Shown here: in pieces, positions 56,601 to 64,000 of the stretch
Position numbering within the stretch: the stretch's first letter is position 1
Layout: each line of letters opens with the position of its first letter
NCBI RefSeq assembly: GCF_022605725.1
Contig: NC_065548.1
Location: 4,993,644 to 5,057,643, forward strand
Reading direction: 5' to 3'
DNA from: Anthonomus grandis grandis
Taxonomy: Eukaryota; Arthropoda; Insecta; Coleoptera; Curculionidae
Length of the DNA: 64,000 bases
Made by a program: the position numbers and the translations under genes
Notes under the pieces: generated by a model
What the model saw: the letters and a program-made list of their open reading frames with translations, nothing else
Database searches by the model: none
Told to the model about the DNA's origin: nothing

Positions 56601-57210
56601 AGTTATTATAGAAAAAAGAAATCCTTGTTTGGATTTTTAATCAAACAACCCAAGCAACACACGAGATAAACGTTCATTTTTGGTTTAAACTAGATGTACA
56701 TTTTCGGTTAAACCTCAACTATAAATATCGGACAAAATGTCCGCGTGATATACGTTGAGGAATTTAGTATTATTCACATTTAACAAGAAGATTTATTACA
56801 TGTTAATAAATAATATGTAAATTTTTTTTTAAACTTGTTGATTTATTTTACAGGAACTTAATTTCCACTTACAACTGCTGCAATGTTCATAGCGATATGC
56901 CTTGCTTTGGAGAAATAAAATAGGGTTTTTTTTTCACGGTCTATTTGAAGACCTTAAGGTTATTTGAGATAGAAAAACTATAGATTTTTTTATCGCCTAT
57001 AATTTTCTGCAAAAAAATAAAATTTCATTAACTCTACCCTTATCCCCCCACCCACCCCACAGAACTTACCAGTATGAAATTATCTGCAAAAATCTGTGTT
57101 TTTCCAAAATAATATGCATGAATAACAGCTGGTTTCGTCGTTAATATCTAATCCAATAACACAGTTTGTTTATTTAAATTTGTTTTAATTATATATATGT
57201 ATATTAATAA

Positions 57211-57972
57211 AAATAACATATTTTAAATGTAACTAAGAATATTCGAAAGCTATTACGAACATTTTATATCTTAAGGCAAATTTTATGCAAAAAATTATTA
57301 ATATCCGTATATAAATCTTTGATGGAGTCAGTTATCAGATATAGTATTGTTGTATGGGAAGGTCTGCATGAAAACTCTTCAAATTTTTTAAAGGTAGTGC
57401 AGAACTATATTTTAAAAGTTGTGTTTGAAAAAAATAAGCTCTACTCAACAAATCTGTTATACTCCAGCGACATTTTTGATGTTCGATTAATCTATGGTAT
57501 TAGAGGTATGCTGCTTTATTAAAAAAAATTACGAAAAAAATAACTATGTAATGCATTGTTATAATACCAGAAATTGCGTAAACAAATACTTTACTCAAAA
57601 AATTAACGCAAATTTGAACAAGAGATCGTTAAACTATCTTATAGTTTAGTTAATTTAATTCCAAATAACATCAAGAGTGTTTATAGGTTCAAAACATTTA
57701 AAAAATTATATAACAACTTTATTTTCGAAAATAGAACAAAACTTAAAGAACTCCTTATCTAGGTTAGATTTTTGTGACAGTGAATTAATATTTTTGTTTA
57801 TTGTGGATCTTTATTTTTCTAATGGTTAGGGTATACTTTAATTTTTTTTTCCGTAAAAACAGTTAGGAGCACATGCAGATCTTCGGTTATCTAGGTGCAT
57901 AATTTTGTATGTCTATGTTATGCATTAAATTTATGTATGTGGATATATGAAGTAAAATAAAATAAAATAAAT
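57211..57972 (+). mobile_element. 5'-truncated LINE 3' end inserted in the foldback array
   Basis: From about 57226 a frame reads NVTKNIRKLLRTFYILRQIL… then SIVVWEGL, VVQNYILKVVF and STNLLYSSDIFDVR, the C-terminal region of LINE ORF2 proteins after the reverse transcriptase. It is stopped at 57520, and a shifted frame ends NNFIFENRTKLKELLI at about 57765. A 3' UTR ends in AAATA repeats (about 57951-57972), a typical LINE tail. The array unit is cut between TATTAATAA and TTATTTAATACA. Confidence 0.75.
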
Positions 57973-59407
57973 AAATTATTTAATACAAAAACAGTGCTAT
58001 TAGATTGGATATTATGGACGGAAAACGGTGATTTTTCAAAAGAATTTCTTACTGAGAAAATGTTTGGGGTGGGTGGGGGGGTAAGGGTTTTGTTGATAAA
58101 AAACAATGTTTTTGCAAAAAATATTTATTTAATATCTAATTTAATAACATGGTTTATTTAAATTTAATATATGTTTATGTATAATTATCTACTGTAAAAG
58201 CAGCATTATTAGATTGGATAATTTGGACGAAAAACAGTGATTTTTCAAAAATATTTAATCAAATATTTGAGGTGTAATAATTGAGTTTACATAGCGATGC
58301 ACCTTGCTTTCGAAAAATAAAATAAGGTTTTTTTATGTTTTACTCGAAAACCTTAAGGTTATGTGAGAAAAGTATAGATATAAAAAATATAGATTTTTTT
58401 TATTATCTATAATTATTTTTAAAAGAATTTTTTTCTCCGGCAATTATTTTCTGCAAAAAAGCCGTTTTTCATTATCCATAACCTTAGCCCCCCACCCACC
58501 CCCCACAACTTACCAGTATGAAATTGGCTGCAAAAATCAGTGTTTTCCAAAATAATAGGCATGATTAACAGTTGGTTTCGTCGATAATATTTAATCCAAT
58601 AACATAGTTTGTTTATTTAAATTTGTTTTAATTATATGTATATATATTAATAAATATTTAATACAAAAACAGTGCTATTAAATTAAATATTATGAACGGA
58701 AAACGGTGATTTTTCAAAAGAATTTCTTACTGAAAAAATGTTTGGGGTGGGTGGGGGGGTAAGGTTTCTGTTGTCGGAAAACAATGTTTCTGTAGAAAAT
58801 ATTTATTCAATATCTAATTTAATAACACTGTTTACTTAAATTTAATATATTTGTATATATAATTATTTATTATAAAAGCAGCATGATTAAATTGAATAAT
58901 TTAGACGAAAAACAGTGATTTATTAGAAAAATTTCAACAAATATTTAAGGTTTAATCATCGAGTTATTATTCGAAAACCTTAAGGTTATATAAGAAAAGT
59001 ATAGATACAAAAACTATTGATATTTTTATTACCTATATATATTATAAAAACCATTTCTTTCTCCGGCAATTATTTTCTGCAAAAAAGCCGTTTTTCATTA
59101 CACTTACCCTTAGCCCCCCACCCACCCCACAGAACATACCAGTAAGAAATTGTCTGCAAAAATCTGAGTTTCCAAAATAATACGCATGAATAACAGCTGA
59201 TTCGTTGTTATTATCCAATCTAATAACATAATTTGCTTATTTAAATTTGATATAATTATATATATGTATATTAATAAATATTTAATACAAAAAGAGTACT
59301 ATTAGATTGGATATTATGGACGAAAAACGATGATTTTCCTAAAAAAATTCGTACTGGGTAAATGTTTGGGGTGGGTGGGGGGGTTAAGGGTTGCATTGAT
59401 GAAAAAA

Positions 59408-60148
59408 TATAATATAATATCGTTTATCTAGCATAATAGCTACATACAAAAAACTGGTATCAAAAAAGTATATAAAATATACAAACTACAAAATACAAAC
59501 TACAAAGTACAAAAACCTTGAAAAGCACGAAAAACTAAACATTAAAAGTGATAAAATCTAACCTAGATTAAAATGATAAAGATAGGAAAGCTTAAAATTG
59601 TAAATACAATTCCAAGATTAAAATTAATTGCTAATATAAAATATGAAAAAAGATAAAATTGTGAGCTTAAAATGAAAGTTAAAATTTTACATATATAATG
59701 TCTACAAAATATTATAACACTGACAAAGACAAGAACAAAATAAATTTCACAATATTTATTCAAAATAAATCCTCTCAGATGCCGCTTGAACTGGTTCAAA
59801 TTAGCACAACTTTTGACGTCATTAGGTATCTTATTAAACTCAATTAAGCCCTTGAATAAAACATCGACATCTATCTACCAGAATAGAATCTGTACGATTT
59901 TTTGTATTTTATTCATGTACATTTGCGAATACTCTTAATTTTTGACAAATATATTCGGGTAGTAGACGTGTCTTTATTTTAAAAATAAACAAGTACACAT
60001 TAAACATAATTCTTTGTTTTACAGATAACATATTTAGGACATTTAGCATAGACTCAACAGGAGCATAACGTTCACATTTCAATACTAATCTCATAGTTCT
60101 GTTTTGTGTAATTTCTAGTTGGTCCACTTTATACTGAGCAGTACTGTA
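59408..60148 (-). mobile_element. 5'-truncated LINE 3' end, opposite strand, in the foldback array
   Basis: On the - strand 60151-59909 reads STAQYKVDQLEITQNRTMRL… then KQRIMFNVYLFIFKIKTRLL and PEYICQKLR, the C-terminal domain of a CR1/Jockey-like ORF2. A shifted frame continues LNQFKRHLRGFILNK to 59563. Array sequence is interrupted between GATGAAAAA (59398) and CAATGTTTTTGC (60149). It is a different family from the 57.2-kb insertion. Confidence 0.75.
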
Positions 60149-61770
60149 CAATGTTTTTGCAGAAAATATTTATTCAATATCTAATTTAATAACACTGTTT
60201 ATTTAAATTTCATATATTTGTATATATAATTATTTAGCGTTATTAAGTTGTATATATTAGACCAAAAACACTAATTTTTTAAAAGAATTTCATCAATTAT
60301 TTGAGGTGTATTAATCGAGTTTAAAAACTAGGTATGTAAGTCCCCTGTAAATTTTTTTAAATGCCGAAATTTGTTTCCTTATGTAAATAGAGTCGTATAT
60401 AATATAGGTATAATCTGCAATTTAACAAATATACCTTGACCATATACGGTTGATGAATAAAGCAATCGTTTTAATTTAAAAATCGTATTTTTGAACCGAG
60501 ATAATGAAATGTTGTCTGGAACCAAAAAAAACAACTGACTTAATTATCTTAAAAAAAATGAATTTTCACTTATATTAACGATGAAAAATGGTATAAATAC
60601 TGCAATTTTCAAAGCCATAACCCTTGCTTTCGAGAAATAAAATAGGGTTTTTTCACGTTTTACTCGAAAACCTTAAGGTTATGTGAGAAAAGTATAGATA
60701 CAAAAACTATAGATTTTTTTATTATCTATAATTATTATAAAAAGCATTTTTTTCTCCGGAAATTATTTTCTACAAAAAAAGCCGTTTTTCATTGCCCTTA
60801 CCCTTAGCCCCCCACCCATCCCACACAACTTACCAGTGAGAAATTGTCTCCAAAAATCTGTGTTTTTCAAAATAATAGGCATGAATAACAGCTGGTTTCG
60901 TCGGTAATATTTAATCTAATAACACAGTTTGTATATTTGAATTTGATATAATTAGATATATGTATATTAATAAATATTTAATACAAAAACAGTGCTATTA
61001 GATTGGATAATATGGGCGAAAAACGGTGATTTTTCAAAAGAATTTCTTACTAGGAAAATGTTTGGGGTGGGTGGGGGGGGGGTAAGGGTTGATGAAAAAC
61101 AATGTTTTTGCAAAACATATTTATTCAATATCTAAAATAAAAACACTGTTTACTTAAATTTAATATATTTGTATATATAATTACTTATTATAAAAGCAGC
61201 GTTATTAAATTGAATAATTTCGACGAAAAACAGTGATTTTTTAGAAGAATTTCATCAAATATTTAAGGTGTAATAATCGAGTTTACGTAGCGATGCGCCT
61301 TGCTTTCGATAAATAAAATAGGGTTTTTTTCACGTTTTATTCGAAAACCTTAAGGTTATTTGAGCAAAGTATAGATACAAAAACTATAGATAATTTTATT
61401 AACTATATATATTATAAAAGGTATTTTTTTCTCCGGTAATTATTTTCTGCAAAAAAGCCGTTTTTCATTACACTTACCCTTAGCCCCCCACCCACCCCAC
61501 AGAACTTATCAGTAAGAAATTGTCTCCAAAAATCATTGATTTCCAATATAATACGCATGAATAACAGCTGGTTTCGTCGTTAATATTTAATCTAATAACA
61601 CAGCTTGTATATTTAAATTTGATATAATTATATATATGTATATTTAAAAATATTTAACACAAAAACAGCCCTATTAGATTCGATAATATGGACGAAAAAC
61701 AGTGATTTTTCAGATGAATTTCAGCAAATACTTGAGGTATGCGTATCGAATCGAAAAAATTCCTTTGACG

Positions 61771-62149
61771 CTATACCAAAGTAGCTAGTAACAATTAAAT
61801 ACAGAAAAATATATCTAATACATTTACAATTCATACATTTACATTCAATTACAATTTGTAAATAAGAAAAATGAAAAATAAATCTTCTAGCTCAATATGC
61901 ATGTTACTAATTATCTAATAAATGGAATTCGAAATATAAGTTATATCGGGTGATAGCGCATTAATGATATCGGAAATATTATGAGAGAATGATTTTTTTA
62001 AATAATAAGAGAAATATAAAAAAGTTAATTTTACTTACGCTAAAACAACCTTATAATTTAATTTAAAAACACAGCAAAGCAAAAATCTATAACTCTTTGG
62101 CTATAGAGTGCCAAACAGCTACTACTGCTTCAAACAACTCGTCTCCATT
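61771..62149. other. AT-rich spacer after the foldback array
   Basis: No gene or element seen. Confidence 0.4.
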
Positions 62150-62470
62150 TTAAAATTTTTCGGGATGCTTACTACGAAGGTTTTTATCAAATAAATCTTC
62201 TATCAGGAATTAAGGTCAGGACTCTATGCTGGCCATTTAAGAACAGTAAAGTTGATTTTATACGTATGCTTTGTATCATTGTCGTGTTGAAAATGGCGTG
62301 GAATATTTCTAGATTATTATACGGGTCCATAATTTCGTCAATATTGACATCATCAGAGAAGCGATCCCAAACTTGTACATTTCCACCTCCACGAATAACG
62401 GAGCCCAAAGTATAATTTGGGTCAAACCTTTTATTAGTGAATAAATAGTCATATTTGCAGTGGACTCATA
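62150..62470 (-). pseudogene. Tc1-family transposase relic
   Basis: Reading down from about 62440: FDPNYTLGSVIRGGGNVQVW, DRFSDDVNIDEIMDPYNN, then after a frame change FQHDND-like and KINFTVLKWPA-SPDLN-like pieces. These match the GGGSVMVWG … QHDNDPKHT … WPAQSPDLNPIE run of Tc1 transposases. Several frameshifts and stops make it non-functional. No terminal inverted repeats could be paired. It is more decayed than, and not obviously the same family as, the copy at 30-31.6 kb. Confidence 0.7.
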
Positions 62471-64000
62471 GGCTAAGGTAAACTAAAAAATTCAAAGTCT
62501 TCCTCCACTTTTTACGCAGCAGTGTCCATTATCGGGGCCTGAATATACCAAGGCTTGAACTTATGTTAATAAAACGCTCTTATATATTTATTTTTTATAT
62601 TTTATTGTTGCCAAAGATGAAAATTGTCTTTTTAAAAGTAATAACTCGAAGCGTATTTACAGGCTATGATTCATTTTAAATTAACCAAATATTATTTATT
62701 GCACCTAATAAGCCAATATATACTAAGGACTTCTTTCTAAGAGATTCTCTACTTTTACTCCTTATAAAATAAAGATAATTTTTTTGTGGCAGGAATTTTA
62801 ACATACCAAAGATGTTTTTGCATTCCTTTGAACTTACATAAAAAATGTGAGGATTCATTTAGGGGCAATAGTCAATCAGTCTGACTTTTTATTTAATAAA
62901 TAAGATATATGTTTCTCCACTTTGCTTTGCTACTGTACATAACCAGTAAAAAAAATATTTTGCTTATTAACTTATATTTATATATACAGTGATCATTAAG
63001 CTATAGAATGGATTAAAATTCTTCAAGTGTATACATTATGAAAGCAGTAAATTATAACGTAAATTCTGATGATACTGAATGGCAAAAATCTCTATGCGGT
63101 TCAAATACCGTTTTTTGGCGCTTATTAAAATTAAAACTTCACTGCATCCACTCTGTTTAATTGACAATAAACTGAAACTAATATGTCGCTTTCTATTAAC
63201 GTGGTCAGCTTTTAAGAAAAGGGATTCGGTTACGTTTGTTTTGTTTTCCACCAACATGTCGATATCGATACTTTAACGCGTGGGACTTGTGAACAAAAAA
63301 AAAACTCTTTGTTTGTCTATACGTTCTTGACCATTTATTTACATAATTTTTTATGCGGCTGCGATCATCATATAACAATTTATTATACCATAATGACGCG
63401 CGCGATTTAAATACGGAGGCGTAATAATAATAATAATGTTAATACTATTATTATTTTCATGAATTTCTTGAATCGTAATAAAAGTTTTATTGCACCAGGG
63501 GCAAACAGTGACGAAGAAAAATTCCATCGAACGTATTTGTCAGGAAGTTGATTTTTAAGTGTCTTCGTCCTACTTTTGTTCGATGGTCTTCCTTAAACGT
63601 CAGTTGATGAATGAAAATTCTCTCTTGATTTCATGACCGACCGGATGCGAGTTTTTCTTAAGTGGACTTACGTGCGATTGATGATTTTATTTACTTATTA
63701 CTTAAATTCATTGTTCAAGTGCTTGTACTGAATAATTATGGAATAATTTACATTCATACGTTGTTTTTACAATTAATTTAATAAGTCATGAAATCTGTCT
63801 TCTTCCAACCAAACCTTGTTGAATAAATAATAATTCAAAAAACATTCTAATCACACCAATAAATCAAATGTGAGCATTGAAAAACAATCATTGAAGTCAT
63901 TGCTATAATAAATGTTATGTGGCATATTATAGGAAAAAAACATTTTTTTCACTGGTTATACTGGCTAATGGAGGTTTAAGATCACTGCATAGATGAATAT
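62471..64000. other. Right-hand spacer, no gene recognised
   Basis: Open frames at 63036-63276 overlap on both strands and show no domain. An AAT/ATT inverted run lies at about 63424-63456. Inverted words CCATCGAAC (63524) and GTTCGATGG (63578), and GACGAAG (63511) and CTTCGTC (63562), are interleaved here. Function unknown. Confidence 0.35.

Larger units (their letters stand above)
56880..61770. repeat. Array of ~0.63-0.68-kb foldback units with G-rich and C-rich arms
   Basis: CCTTAAGGTTA recurs near 56952, 58350, 58980, 60672 and 61350. Each unit has a C-rich block (CCCCCCACCCACCCC at 57044, 58488, 59114, 61494; variant at 60808). Four units also have a G-rich block (GGGGTGGGTGGGGGGG at 58066, 58744, 59368; longer at 61064), about 255 bp later where not interrupted. 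The two blocks and more than 100 bp around each are reverse complements (for example AATTTCTTACTG beside the G block), so the unit folds back on itself about an AT-rich centre. Two LINE ends interrupt the array. Confidence 0.92.

Noticed and set aside
63036..63276. Overlapping frames of 65-73 codons on both strands
   Set aside because: Antisense shadows of each other with no domain. Neither can be preferred as a gene.

Overview
The window looks like AT-rich nuclear DNA from an insect or other arthropod. The evidence is GT-AG introns, non-LTR (Jockey/CR1-like) retrotransposons, a BEL/Pao LTR retrotransposon, Tc1-type DNA transposons and kilobases of satellite-like tandem arrays. A beetle or similar holometabolous insect is plausible, but the sequence does not prove it. 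No tRNA, rRNA or CRISPR array was recognised.

The only host protein gene I can assemble is a five-exon gene on the + strand (16601-26915). Its exons join in phase into a 254-residue secreted protein. It has an N-terminal signal peptide and a recognisable but divergent fibroblast growth factor (FGF) beta-trefoil signature, followed by a cysteine-rich tail. Its introns carry tandem repeats, including a 184-bp array in intron 2 and a 1.8-kb duplication plus a 0.5-kb repeat in intron 4.

Layout. 1-6.9 kb: four different tandem arrays with periods of 168-174 bp. 7.1-9.7 kb: a decayed, 5'-truncated LINE on the - strand. 10.3-10.7 kb: a GC-richer island. 10.9-15.8 kb: a 357-bp satellite (13 copies). 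16.6-26.9 kb: the FGF gene. 28.85-29.7 kb: a foldback element. 29.9-32.9 kb: a 0.69-kb tandem duplication, one copy split by a Tc1-like transposon (30.05-31.6 kb). 33.0 kb: a hammerhead-like relic. 35.9-43.0 kb: a complete BEL/Pao retrotransposon with apparently identical LTRs and an intact 1780-residue gag-pol ORF. 43.3-49.1 kb: an array of ~181-bp hairpin-bearing repeats in both orientations. 50.2-51.4 kb: a ~405-bp repeat. 52.7-55.9 kb: a ~721-bp higher-order repeat. 56.9-61.8 kb: an array of ~0.64-kb foldback units whose arms carry complementary G-rich and C-rich blocks, split by two LINE 3' ends in opposite orientations. 62.2-62.4 kb: a Tc1 transposase relic.

Two signals cross these regions. 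Many unrelated arrays have monomers of about 168-184 bp, or twice that. A short word, TTCCAGGCAGTTGA and close variants, often facing its own reverse complement, recurs in several otherwise different arrays and introns. All calls come from reading the sequence by eye; no alignment or database search was run.
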